From Mycolicibacterium tokaiense (lineage in GTDB: Bacteria > Actinomycetota > Actinomycetes > Mycobacteriales > Mycobacteriaceae), in NCBI RefSeq assembly GCF_010725885.1, contig NZ_AP022600.1:496001-560000 (forward strand): a stretch of 64,000 nucleotides of DNA, read 5' to 3'. Position 1 is the stretch's first letter, and each line of letters begins with the position of its first letter. The notes beneath the pieces were generated by a model that saw only the letters and a program-made list of their open reading frames with translations, did no database searches and had not been told where the DNA came from. Shown here piece after piece: positions 23,080-31,111 of the stretch. Both the position numbers and the translations under genes were made by a program.

Positions 23080-24593
23080 CCGCCATCGCCGCCCTGGCCA
23101 CAGCCCGCGCCCTCAGCTCGGCCAGAAGCCGGCGAAAGCCCGCCTCACCCGCCGAGCTGGCCCGCCGGTTGATTCCCGGCTACGTGGTCACCCCGGCCAT
23201 CCAATTGCTGTCCGATGAGCTGGTGCGCGCGGTCGAGACCCCTGACTCCCGACTGATCGTGACCATGCCGCCCCGAACGGGCAAGAGCTGGCTCACTTCC
23301 CAGGTGTTCCCCGTATGGCAACTGTCCCGTGACCCGGACGCCGAGATCATCGTGAAGTCCTACGGTGACGCCCTGGCCGAGGAACACAGCGCCGCCGCCC
23401 GCCGCCTGATCGCGGATCACGCCGAGGTGGTCGGCATCGAGCTTGCCCAGGACAAGCAGGCGGTGGGCCGTTGGCGCGTGGCCGGTCACCGAGGCGGCAT
23501 GTTGGCAGGCGGCGTCCTTTCCAGCACAACGGGCTTCGGCGCCACCGTGCTCGTAGTTGACGATCCGATCCGTGGCGCCGCCGACGCCGATTCCGACGCC
23601 TACCGGCGGCGGCTGGCGGCGGGGTTCAACGCCGACCTGATGACCCGGCTCATGCCCGGCGGGTCGGCCATCGTGGTGACCACCCGGTGGCACCGTGAGG
23701 ACATCGCGGGCCGGTTGCTCGACGCGCCCGGCAGCCGGTGGCGGTGCGTCAACATCCCGGCCATCAGCACCGCCGGGGTGCCCGACGCCCTGACCCGAGA
23801 CCGCACCGGCGTGGCCATGACCAGCGCCGTGGGCCGCACCGCCGCCCAGTTCCGCGAGATCGAGGCCGAGGTGGGTTCCCGCGCCTGGGCGGCGATGTAC
23901 CTCGGCGCCCCCAGCACGCCCTCAGGTGGCCTGATCAAGACAGCGTGGATCGAGCAGTGGCGGCTCCCGGCAGCACCGCCCGGCGTCGTCAAGATCGTGG
24001 TGGGCGTGGACCCTGCCGATTCCGGTGAAGGTGACGAGACGGGCATCATCGCCGCCAGCCTCAGCGCCGACGGCGTGGTGTCCCTGATCGCTGATGTGAG
24101 CGGCCAACTGACCAGCGACCAGTGGAGCCGCCGCGCCGTCGAGTTGGCCCGTGATGTCGGGGCCAGTGAGGTTGCCATTGAGGCGTTCTCAGCGCGGACC
24201 ACCTACACCCGGTTGGTGACTGAGGCGCTGCCCGGGTACGCGCTGAACCGCCCTGTGCGGGTGACGGGTTGGCCACCCAAGGGCACCGACCGAGGCAAGG
24301 GTGATGCGGTCACACGGGCCACAGGCTTGCTGGCGGCGCTCGAAACGGGGCGGGCCAGAGTGGCGGGGTACCTGCCCGAGTTCGAAGCCCAGGCGGTCAC
24401 CTGGGAGGCCGGGCAGCACCAGCCTGACCGTGTGGCGGCGGCGGTGGTGGCCTACGACGTGCTGGCGCACTCCATCGGCGGCCAGGTGACCATCGCGAGC
24501 CCCATCGACACGATTCGTCGTCACCGTGAGGGTCGGATGCCCCCGCCGCCCGCCTGGATGCGCCGCAATATCGGCAACGGGTGGGTGGGATGA
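23076..24593 (+). CDS. terL: Terminase large subunit (TerL)
   Basis: A 505-residue protein from the GTG overlapping the zinc-ribbon gene. The packaging ATPase has Walker A MPPRTGKS (residues 64-71), Walker B VLVVDDP (158-164) and motif III-like SAIVVTTRWHREDIAGRLL. The RNase H-like nuclease domain begins KIVVGVDPADSGEGDETGI with the first catalytic Asp near residue 312, and AIEAFSARTTY and DRVAAAVVAYDVL complete it. Length and order are those of T4 gp17-type large terminases. It appears intact, so the element carries its own packaging motor although I find no portal for it to dock on. Confidence 0.93.
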   Translation: MTAIAALATARALSSARSRRKPASPAELARRLIPGYVVTPAIQLLSDELVRAVETPDSRLIVTMPPRTGKSWLTSQVFPVWQLSRDPDAEIIVKSYGDALAEEHSAAARRLIADHAEVVGIELAQDKQAVGRWRVAGHRGGMLAGGVLSSTTGFGATVLVVDDPIRGAADADSDAYRRRLAAGFNADLMTRLMPGGSAIVVTTRWHREDIAGRLLDAPGSRWRCVNIPAISTAGVPDALTRDRTGVAMTSAVGRTAAQFREIEAEVGSRAWAAMYLGAPSTPSGGLIKTAWIEQWRLPAAPPGVVKIVVGVDPADSGEGDETGIIAASLSADGVVSLIADVSGQLTSDQWSRRAVELARDVGASEVAIEAFSARTTYTRLVTEALPGYALNRPVRVTGWPPKGTDRGKGDAVTRATGLLAALETGRARVAGYLPEFEAQAVTWEAGQHQPDRVAAAVVAYDVLAHSIGGQVTIASPIDTIRRHREGRMPPPPAWMRRNIGNGWVG

Positions 24594-24874
24594 GCGCACC
24601 GACGCCGTGCCGCCCGGCCCCGGCGGGAGGTCGGCTGGCGCTGCTGGGCCGGGCGAAGCTGCGCGCCGAGATGACCACGCCAGGAGAGTCTGCCGGGTGT
24701 GACTGCCCTCGGTGCTGCCCGCCGCCGCTGACCGACCTTGAGGCCCAGGCCGCGCTGCGCCACGTTTCCAACGCCGACGCGGTGGCCCTGGCCCTCGGCC
24801 GGGTAACCCTGGTGGGGTTCTACCTCTGCGAGAGCTGCGGCGGCTGGATCCCCAGCTTCACTGAGACCACGTAG
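24590..24874 (+). CDS. Cys-rich small protein after TerL
   Basis: A 94-residue protein whose ATG overlaps the TerL stop. Cysteines in CDCPRCCPPP and LCESCGGW suggest a zinc site; between them lies a helix (TDLEAQAALRHVSNADAVALAL). No known family. It is one of three or four small Cys-rich proteins in the element, all tightly linked to packaging or structural genes. Confidence 0.5.
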   Translation: MSAPTPCRPAPAGGRLALLGRAKLRAEMTTPGESAGCDCPRCCPPPLTDLEAQAALRHVSNADAVALALGRVTLVGFYLCESCGGWIPSFTETT

Positions 24875-24904
24875 CGCGTCGGAGGCCAGTCGTACAGTTC
24901 GGCC

Positions 24905-25729
24905 ATGGCACCGCAACCCACGCCGCAGACCATCATCGAGGGCTTCATATTGCGCACCCGCCGCGTGATGGCCCACTCGCTGATCCGCGAGCAGGCGGCG
25001 CTGATGCACAAGCTCCACAAGGGTGAAATCACCATTGTGGTCACGGTCAACACCAAGACCGGGGAAGAAAGCCACCGGCGGACAGCGGAGTACCCACCCG
25101 AAGAGGCGTTGGAATCGCTGGCCAGCCGAGTTCGCCCGCTGATTCTGTCGTCCGAGCCGATCTACTACGAGAAGGCTCTGGACGCGCTGGTCGAACTGGT
25201 TGGCGCCGAGGTGCTCAACAACGAGATCGACCTCACCTGGTGGAAAACCTACTGGCACCACGCCATCGACGGGAACCTTGATGCGCAGGCCTACTGGGTC
25301 GCCACGCCCAGCGGCACAGTCACCGACCGGAAACTGATGTACGCCTGGCTTTATGGCGACGTCATTCACGCGAAGTCCCCCAGGGCGGGGGTAATCCGTG
25401 ATCTCGACATCGACCAGCGTTACTACGCCGCTGCCCCCGGCATCGCGCGCATCTGCGACCGGGTGATCTACACCAACATCATGCTCACGGGGCTGATCGA
25501 GAAGGGCCTGCTGACGGTGGCTCCCGAGGTGCGCAACGATCCCGTGGTGGTCACCAGGACCACCGTCGATGAGGCTGTGACGGTTCTCGTGTCAGACATC
25601 GGCGTGCCGATCCCCGACGACCTCACCACGGTCGGCCCTGACGCCCTCGACCCCGAGGTCTGGCGGACACTTCACCAAGACACCATCGCCCAGCGGGAGC
25701 AGAACTCCGTCGATCCGCCGACCGTTTGA
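24905..25729 (+). CDS. 274-residue protein of unknown function (right-end accessory gene)
   Basis: An intact open frame starting at ATG 24905, 30 bp after the previous gene. The sequence contains IIEGFILRTRRVMAHSLIREQAALMHKL, EITIVVTVNTKTGEESHRRTAEYPPEEALESLASRVRPLIL and a Trp/Tyr-rich core (IDLTWWKTYWHHAIDGNLDAQAYWVATPSGTVTDRKLMYAWLYGDVIHA). I recognise no domain. No signal peptide or membrane helix. Its place after the packaging genes is where satellites and prophages often carry host-benefit or anti-phage genes. Confidence 0.6.
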   Translation: MAPQPTPQTIIEGFILRTRRVMAHSLIREQAALMHKLHKGEITIVVTVNTKTGEESHRRTAEYPPEEALESLASRVRPLILSSEPIYYEKALDALVELVGAEVLNNEIDLTWWKTYWHHAIDGNLDAQAYWVATPSGTVTDRKLMYAWLYGDVIHAKSPRAGVIRDLDIDQRYYAAAPGIARICDRVIYTNIMLTGLIEKGLLTVAPEVRNDPVVVTRTTVDEAVTVLVSDIGVPIPDDLTTVGPDALDPEVWRTLHQDTIAQREQNSVDPPTV

Positions 25730-25770
25730 TCGCTCCTGATCTGTCGTGGCGCCTTGGCATACTTCGCGCC

Positions 25771-26211
25771 ATGACCGCAGATAGATGGAACACCCGAGAC
25801 CTGCCGGTGCTGAAAGCGGCGGTTGAAATCTTCGATCAGAAGGGCCGCAACGCCAGTGCGGCCGAGCTGGGGGAAGCCACCGGCTTTGACCACGAGACGG
25901 TGCAGCAGGCGCTGCGGGCTCTCTACTTGGAGCCATATTTCGAGAAGGGCAGAAACGCTTTCAGCGGGCACATTCTGAGCGTGGGAGCCCCCACTGGAGA
26001 TGCATTCCGTGTAGCCGGGCTATGGCCGACGCCCGAGACCCTGTTGGAGCGCATGATCGCCGCGCTGGAAGCCGCCGCCGACGACGACGACCGCCAGCCC
26101 GAAGAGCGGAGCCGTCTCCGCAGCATCGCTCAGTCACTCAAGGGTGCGGCGTACTCGATAGCTATTGGTGCGCTCGGGGGCGCAGGCGGAAACATGATGA
26201 CCGGCGGGTGA
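25771..26211 (+). CDS. Winged-helix protein with hydrophobic Gly-rich C-terminus
   Basis: A 146-residue protein (MTADRWNTRDLPVLKAAVEI). An N-terminal winged-helix-like domain (LGEATGFDHETVQQALRALYLEPYF) is followed by a charged helical part (ERMIAALEAAADDDDRQPEERSRLRSI) and a C-terminal hydrophobic segment (AYSIAIGALGGAGGNMM). I recall similar proteins scattered in actinobacteria, often in mobile or defence-rich DNA, with no known function. The Gly-rich tail could insert in membranes or pack in an oligomer. It ends 5 bp from the convergent gene at 26217. Confidence 0.6.
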   Translation: MTADRWNTRDLPVLKAAVEIFDQKGRNASAAELGEATGFDHETVQQALRALYLEPYFEKGRNAFSGHILSVGAPTGDAFRVAGLWPTPETLLERMIAALEAAADDDDRQPEERSRLRSIAQSLKGAAYSIAIGALGGAGGNMMTGG

Positions 26212-26216
26212 GCCTG

Positions 26217-26558
26217 TCAGTCGTCATCGTCGTCGTCCTCGGCGTCTAGCGACTCGTGGCCGCCGCCCGGCCCGCGAAGCGGCAAAGACAACGCTCGCTG
26301 GAAGCCCTGAGCCGGTGTGACGGTACTGATCGGGAGGTCTCCGATGTATACGTTGACCCGATAGATGGCGTCTTGGAACTTCTCTTCGGTGGCCGTGATG
26401 AGGTAGTCCCGCTCATCGTGATCCTCGCGGTCAGGGTCCGCAGGTGTCAGGTTCTTGAGTTCTTCGCCCAGGCCGTGTACGTCGGCATTCGCTTTGCCCC
26501 AGGCCAGCTCGGCGCGATTCCACCTGACTAGGCGGACCTCTTTCTTTTCGTCAGTCAC
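26217..26558 (-). CDS. 113-residue acidic hypothetical protein
   Basis: Starts MTDEKKEVRLVRWNRAELAWG and ends in an acidic run (ESLDAEDDDDDD). The centre is helical and charged (EKFQDAIYRVNVYIGDLPI). Nothing known matches. It is the second gene of the minus-strand pair at the right end, 42 bp after the 338-residue cargo gene. The acidic tail could mimic DNA or act as a partner or antitoxin-like subunit; that is speculation. Confidence 0.55.
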   Translation of the reverse strand: MTDEKKEVRLVRWNRAELAWGKANADVHGLGEELKNLTPADPDREDHDERDYLITATEEKFQDAIYRVNVYIGDLPISTVTPAQGFQRALSLPLRGPGGGHESLDAEDDDDDD

Positions 26559-26600
26559 AACTCGACATTGTGCTGGGATGCGCCGCCGAGAGCATAGAAA

Positions 26601-27617
26601 TCAGTCGAGCTTCTCGAAGGACGGCCTTGGGGCGATGATCGGCGTGCGTTTCTCGTTGATGTGCAGCCACTCAGGTGCTTCCACCGACATCAGCCTCCGG
26701 TCCACGGCTATGAGATTCTGCTGTGCAGCGTCGTTCAGGGCCTCGAGAATTTCGACCACCTTCACCGTGCCGTACTTCTCCAACTGCTTCTGGATCCTTT
26801 GTGCCTTTGCACTCGGCTTATAGAAGTACAGCCCGCGATCATGTCCACCGACCGTCAGAATGGCCTCGGCCACCGCTTCATATGCGTCGTTGAATAGGCC
26901 CATGAAGCCATCTGGGTCGGGTAGCGCGACGAGATGGAGAGAGTTCCACCGGCTGTAGCCGGGGCGGAGATCCACCGCCTGCGGGACGATGGCCACCCGA
27001 AGGCCGTTGCCATCTTCGAGATGATGCCAATTGCTCTTAATCGTGGTTGCGGCGAATCGCGACTTGTCTGGCCCACTCAGGAAGATGTCGGTCTTCCACA
27101 CCTTCTTGATACGCGTCGCGAGATCGGGCTCAGCCGCGACACCCCGTGCGGCGATCGGAACCCACGACCCGAAGGCGAACGGTCTTCCCGACCCGTCGGG
27201 CAGCAGCACCGCATCGCCGCTTGCGTTGCTGACGACCGCATCGGTGAACCCGAGGTGCCGTGCCCGTTCGTGACCAAACATCAAGGAGTGTGGTTGATCG
27301 AGATCCGCAAACCCCTTGGGACTCACCTTGCGAAGCGCTTCGGCGACAAGCTCAGTCACACGAGGCTCGCCCCCCAAAATCGCTTCGTGCACCGCCCACT
27401 CGAAGCCATCGCCGCGCAACCCCTTGTCTCGGTGCAGACGAGCGAGCTTCGCCAGCTGACGGAACGTAACGTCGGGCTTGTCGCAGTTGAGATCAACGAG
27501 GTCGGCCTGGGACAGCTCATCGAAGTGAGCCCGAAGAATCGACCGTGACACGGCGTACAGGGCACGCCCGTACTCGTCTACGGGTTCGTTCTGGCTGAGG
27601 AAGGTAACGTCCGCCAT
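26601..27617 (-). CDS. Cargo protein with restriction-endonuclease-like core (candidate anti-phage gene)
   Basis: A 338-residue intact protein. The N-terminal half is helical (VSRSILRAHFDELSQADLVDLNCDKPDVTFRQLAKLARLHRDKG). The centre has a nuclease-like pattern: TDAVVSNASGD, then KTDIFLSG, DKSRFAATTIKSN and GLRVAIVPQAVD. An Asp in one strand followed by a strand with an x-x-K resembles a PD-(D/E)XK core, though the acidic partner of the Lys is not obvious. The start codon is 8 nt after the element-derived stop of ychF, so it can be transcribed from the host ychF promoter. A defence role is inferred from place and fold hints only. Confidence 0.55.
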   Translation of the reverse strand: MADVTFLSQNEPVDEYGRALYAVSRSILRAHFDELSQADLVDLNCDKPDVTFRQLAKLARLHRDKGLRGDGFEWAVHEAILGGEPRVTELVAEALRKVSPKGFADLDQPHSLMFGHERARHLGFTDAVVSNASGDAVLLPDGSGRPFAFGSWVPIAARGVAAEPDLATRIKKVWKTDIFLSGPDKSRFAATTIKSNWHHLEDGNGLRVAIVPQAVDLRPGYSRWNSLHLVALPDPDGFMGLFNDAYEAVAEAILTVGGHDRGLYFYKPSAKAQRIQKQLEKYGTVKVVEILEALNDAAQQNLIAVDRRLMSVEAPEWLHINEKRTPIIAPRPSFEKLD

Positions 27618-27625
27618 CCCGAAAC

Positions 27626-28726
27626 CTACTTAGCCGCCGCTTTGCCGCCAGACGTTGTTTGAAATCGGAACTCCACCACGTCGCCGTCGGCCATCACGTA
27701 GTCCTTGCCCTCCATCCGCACCTTGCCCGCAGCCTTGGCGGCGGCCATGGACCCGGCGGCCACCAGGTCGTCGAAGGACACGATCTCGGCCTTGATGAAG
27801 CCCTTCTCGAAGTCGGTGTGGATCACCCCGGCCGCCTTGGGCGCGGTGTCGCCCTGATGAATTGTCCACGCCCGCGCCTCTTTCGGCCCGGCAGTCAGAT
27901 AGGTCTGCAGCTTCAGTGTGTGGAACCCGGCGCGCGCCAGGGCATCCAGACCCTTTTCGGTCTGCCCGATGGATTCCAGCAGCTCCATCGCCGATTCGTC
28001 ATCGAGCTCGGCCAGCTCGGCCTCGATCTTCGCGTCCAGGAACACCGTGTCCGCCGGGGCCACCAGCGCCCGCAGCTCGGCGATCTTCGCTTCATCGGTC
28101 AGCACCGACTCGTCGGCGTTGAACACGTACAGGAACGGCTTGGTGGTCATCAGGTTCAGCTCACGCAGCAGGGTGGCGTCGGTACCGGCCGAGAACAGGG
28201 TGCGCCCGGCATTGAGCACCTCCTGCGCCGCCACCGCCGCCTCCAGCACGGCCTTGCGGTCCTTGTTGTTGCGGGCTTCCTTCTCCAGCCGCGGGATGGC
28301 CTTCTCCAGCGTCTGCATGTCCGCCAGGATCAGCTCGGTGTCGATGATCTCGATGTCGGACTTCGGATCGACACGACCGTCGACGTGCACCACGTCGTCG
28401 TCAGCGAACACCCGCACCACCTGACAGATGGCGTCGGACTCCCTGATGTTGGCCAGGAACTTGTTGCCGAGTCCGGCGCCCTCGGAGGCACCCTTCACGA
28501 TCCCGGCGATGTCGACGAAGGTCACTGTGGCCGGAACCACTTTTTCCGACGAGAAAATCGCAGCCAACTCCTGTAGGCGCGGATCAGGCAGCGGCACCAC
28601 ACCCTCATTGGGTTCGATGGTCGCGAACGGATAGTTGGCGGCCAGCACGTTGTTGCGCGTCAGCGCATTGAACAACGTCGATTTTCCGACGTTGGGCAGG
28701 CCCACGATTCCCAGGTTCAAGCTCAC
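27626..28726 (-). CDS. ychF: Redox/ribosome-associated GTPase (ATPase) YchF with element-supplied C-terminus
   Basis: A 366-residue Obg-family protein from the GTG at 28726 (VSLNLGIVGLPNVGKSTLFNAL). Walker A is GLPNVGKS, and the G4 position reads NADE, as in ATP-preferring YchF. A coiled-coil middle and a C-terminal TGS domain (LQTYLTAGPKEARAWTI...) follow. Normally the protein ends ...FRFNV. Here it reads ...VVEFRFQTTSGGKAAAK because the mobile element integrated at codon VVEFR and replaced the last two residues with eleven. The first 355 residues appear unaffected, so it is probably functional. Orthologous to Rv1112 by position. Confidence 0.93.
   Translation of the reverse strand: MSLNLGIVGLPNVGKSTLFNALTRNNVLAANYPFATIEPNEGVVPLPDPRLQELAAIFSSEKVVPATVTFVDIAGIVKGASEGAGLGNKFLANIRESDAICQVVRVFADDDVVHVDGRVDPKSDIEIIDTELILADMQTLEKAIPRLEKEARNNKDRKAVLEAAVAAQEVLNAGRTLFSAGTDATLLRELNLMTTKPFLYVFNADESVLTDEAKIAELRALVAPADTVFLDAKIEAELAELDDESAMELLESIGQTEKGLDALARAGFHTLKLQTYLTAGPKEARAWTIHQGDTAPKAAGVIHTDFEKGFIKAEIVSFDDLVAAGSMAAAKAAGKVRMEGKDYVMADGDVVEFRFQTTSGGKAAAK
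27666..27679. other. attR core repeat within ychF
   Basis: The 14-bp CGGAACTCCACCAC is identical to 11816-11829. On the minus strand it encodes the VVEFR segment of YchF. Bases left of it belong to the element and supply a replacement 3' coding end; bases right of it are host ychF. Confidence 0.85.
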
Positions 28727-28809
28727 AGGACCCAAAGTGTAGAGACTCGACATGCGGAAGCGACGGCCGCTGGGCGTCCTCTCGCATACAAAGCCGGTAC
28801 GGTCGTCGT

Positions 28810-29931
28810 GTGTCAGCACAGCGAGCGAGGCCGACGGTACCGGCCGACCAGCGCTCGGTGCACCCGAATTTCCGCGGTGTGCCGTGGTGGGGAGCCATCG
28901 TCATCGCTGTCACCGCCACTGTCATCGGCTTCGCGTTCGACGCTGGGTCCGGCAACAAGGAGCTCACCTCCGTCTTCGCAAGCCTCTATCTGATCGGCTG
29001 TGTGGCGGCGGTGCTGGCGGTGCAGCGCAGTGGTCTCTTCACTGCCGTGGTGCAGCCGCCGCTGCTGTTGTTCGTGGCTGTCCCGGGCGCGTATTTCCTT
29101 TTCCACCAGTCCGCGATCGGTGGGCTGCGAGACGTCGCGATCAACGCCGGTTATCCGCTGATCGAGCGTTTCCTCTTGATGCTCACCACGTCAGCGCTGG
29201 TGCTGCTGATCGGGGCGGTGCGCTGGTATCTCGGTTCCCGCGGAGCTCCGGAGACCGCCGACGCAGAGGTCGAGAGCGACACCGCTGCCCCCGGCGGTCT
29301 GCGAGCCAAGATCTCGGCACTGATCAACGGCACCGATCCCGAGGATGTCGACGACGGCGCCGAGCCGGCGCCGGCCCACGGTGTCGACCGGTCCGCCGCT
29401 CGCAAATCCACGCCCCGCCGGTCGTCGACCGGCCGGGACCCCAACCGTGCGGCACCCACCCGCTCACGGCACGCCCGCCCGCCCATCGACGATGCGGACG
29501 CCGAACCGCCCCGCCGTCGTCGCCCCGTCCGGGACGAGGATCCCGCTGCGCCGCGCCGCCGTCCCCGGGAACCCCGCGAGCCGCGGCAGCCCGGTGCACG
29601 GTCACGCGACTACCGCCCCCGGGACCGGGAGCCTCGGGAACGGGATCCGCGCGAACGCGCGACCAGGGAGCGGGATCCGCGGGATTCCTATGACCGGCCG
29701 CGCCGACGTCCGAATCGCTACGAGTCCTACGAGCCGTACCCAGCCGAACCGTCCTATGAGGCGCCGCGCCGACGGCCCACCACCAGCGGGGACAGCTCCC
29801 ATCACCCTGTGTCGCGGGTGCGTTACCGGGGAGCTCCCGACGATGGCGACGATCGTGCGGAGCACCGCACCCGGCCGCGCACCGGGGCCAGGCACAGCCT
29901 CGATTCCGACCGGTGGCGCTACGACGCCTGA
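28810..29931 (+). CDS. DUF6542 membrane protein with Arg/Pro-rich tail
   Basis: A 373-residue protein. About four hydrophobic helices (roughly residues 28-145, GAIVIAVTATVIGFAFDAG ... LLLFVAVPGAYFLF) are followed by a cytoplasmic tail of about 220 residues. The tail is highly charged and repetitive (RDPRERATRERDPRD), with many RRR and PRE units. It is divergent from ychF and ends 3 bp from convergent ispH, the same place as Rv1111c in M. tuberculosis. The function is unknown; the disordered basic tail suggests binding to nucleic acid or acidic partners. Confidence 0.8.
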   Translation: MSAQRARPTVPADQRSVHPNFRGVPWWGAIVIAVTATVIGFAFDAGSGNKELTSVFASLYLIGCVAAVLAVQRSGLFTAVVQPPLLLFVAVPGAYFLFHQSAIGGLRDVAINAGYPLIERFLLMLTTSALVLLIGAVRWYLGSRGAPETADAEVESDTAAPGGLRAKISALINGTDPEDVDDGAEPAPAHGVDRSAARKSTPRRSSTGRDPNRAAPTRSRHARPPIDDADAEPPRRRRPVRDEDPAAPRRRPREPREPRQPGARSRDYRPRDREPRERDPRERATRERDPRDSYDRPRRRPNRYESYEPYPAEPSYEAPRRRPTTSGDSSHHPVSRVRYRGAPDDGDDRAEHRTRPRTGARHSLDSDRWRYDA

Positions 29932-29934
29932 GCG

Positions 29935-30942
29935 TCAGTCGGTGCGGCGGGCCGGACGGATCTCGCGGGGCAGCGCGAACACCAGCGTCTCGTTGGCGGT
30001 GGTGACGGGCTGCACGGTGCCGTACCCGTACTCGGCGAGCCGCTCGAGCACACCCTTGACCAAAATCTCGGGCACCGATGCGCCGGAGGTGACGCCGACT
30101 GTGGTGACGCCATCGAGCCACGCCGGATCGATGTCCTCGGCGTAGTCCACCAGGTGGGAGGCCCGGGCGCCGGCGCCGAGTGCCACCTCGACCAGACGCA
30201 CCGAGTTCGAGGAGTTCTTCGAACCGACCACGATCACCAGCTCGCATTCCGGTGCCATGGCCTTGACGGCCACCTGACGGTTCTGGGTGGCGTAGCAGAT
30301 GTCATCGCTCGGCGGATCCTGCAGCGTGGGGAACTTCTCCCGCAGGCGCCGCACGGTCTCCATGGTCTCGTCGACGCTGAGGGTGGTCTGCGACAGCCAG
30401 ATCACCTTGTCGGGATCCCGGACGGTCACCCTGTCAACGGCGTCGGGATTGTCGACCACCTGCACGTGATCGGGTGCCTCGCCGGCGGTACCGACCACCT
30501 CCTCGTGGCCCTCGTGGCCGACCAGCAGGATGTCGTAGTCGTCGCGCGCGAACCGCTTGGCCTCGTTGTGCACCTTGGTGACCAGCGGGCAGGTGGCGTC
30601 GATGGTCTGCAGGTTGCGGGCCGCGGCCTCCTCGTGCACCGTTGGCGCGACGCCGTGGGCGGAGAACACCACGATGGCGCCCTCGGGCACCTCGTCGGTC
30701 TGCTCGACGAAGACGGCGCCCGCCTTGGCCAGCGTGTCCACCACGTAGCGGTTGTGCACGATCTCGTGCCGGACGTAGACCGGGGCGCCGTGTTTCTCCA
30801 GCGCACGCTCGACGGTCTCGACGGCACGGTCGACGCCGGCGCAGTAACCGCGCGGCTCGGCGAGCAGGACTCGTTTGCCGCTGACCGGTGCGACAACCGA
30901 CAGAGTGGCTCCGGGAATACCCATGTTGACGGTTGGCGGCAT
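29935..30942 (-). CDS. ispH: 4-hydroxy-3-methylbut-2-enyl diphosphate reductase IspH (LytB)
   Basis: A 335-residue enzyme catalysing the last step of the non-mevalonate isoprenoid pathway, HMBPP to IPP/DMAPP, using a [4Fe-4S] cluster. The three cluster cysteines are visible: GYCAG (Cys34), DATCPLV and DICYAT. Substrate-binding motifs include [16 protein letters not shown] and the Ser-Asn run GSKNSSNS. The family length is normal. Position matches lytB2 (Rv1110). Confidence 0.96.
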   Translation of the reverse strand: MPPTVNMGIPGATLSVVAPVSGKRVLLAEPRGYCAGVDRAVETVERALEKHGAPVYVRHEIVHNRYVVDTLAKAGAVFVEQTDEVPEGAIVVFSAHGVAPTVHEEAAARNLQTIDATCPLVTKVHNEAKRFARDDYDILLVGHEGHEEVVGTAGEAPDHVQVVDNPDAVDRVTVRDPDKVIWLSQTTLSVDETMETVRRLREKFPTLQDPPSDDICYATQNRQVAVKAMAPECELVIVVGSKNSSNSVRLVEVALGAGARASHLVDYAEDIDPAWLDGVTTVGVTSGASVPEILVKGVLERLAEYGYGTVQPVTTANETLVFALPREIRPARRTD

Positions 30943-31111
30943 GGTGCCCAGGGTACGTTCCCGCGGACTCGCCAGGCCACTTGACGGCCAGAGGTCACGT
31001 CTTCACCCCATGTTCGACGGGGATCGTCATCCCCGCGGAGTCATGCGCCCGGCCCTCTCTCCCCCCTCGTTCCTCGCGGCTCGTCGACCGGGCGGAAGTA
31101 CTCTTGCTGGC

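Larger units (their letters stand above)
11816..27679. mobile_element. 15.85-kb phage-satellite-like/phiRv-like integrated element in ychF
   Basis: Bounded by the 14-bp att repeat. The gene order is integrase, HTH genes, RepA-like ATPase, iteron array, terminase small-subunit candidate, second serine recombinase with GIY-YIG nuclease, small ORFs, structural-like protein, M41-like peptidase, terminase large subunit, unknown genes, then two minus-strand cargo genes at the right end. No portal, tail, holin, lysin or clear immunity repressor is recognised. This resembles packaging-dependent islands such as PICIs, and the small phiRv1/phiRv2 prophages of M. tuberculosis, more than a full prophage. 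Helper dependence is an inference. Confidence 0.85.

Noticed and set aside
29630..29700. Repeated CGGGATCCGCG-like units, possible CRISPR or tandem repeat.
   Set aside because: The units are irregular, contiguous and in frame within the Arg/Asp/Pro/Glu repeat tail of the DUF6542 protein. There are no spacers and no cas genes.
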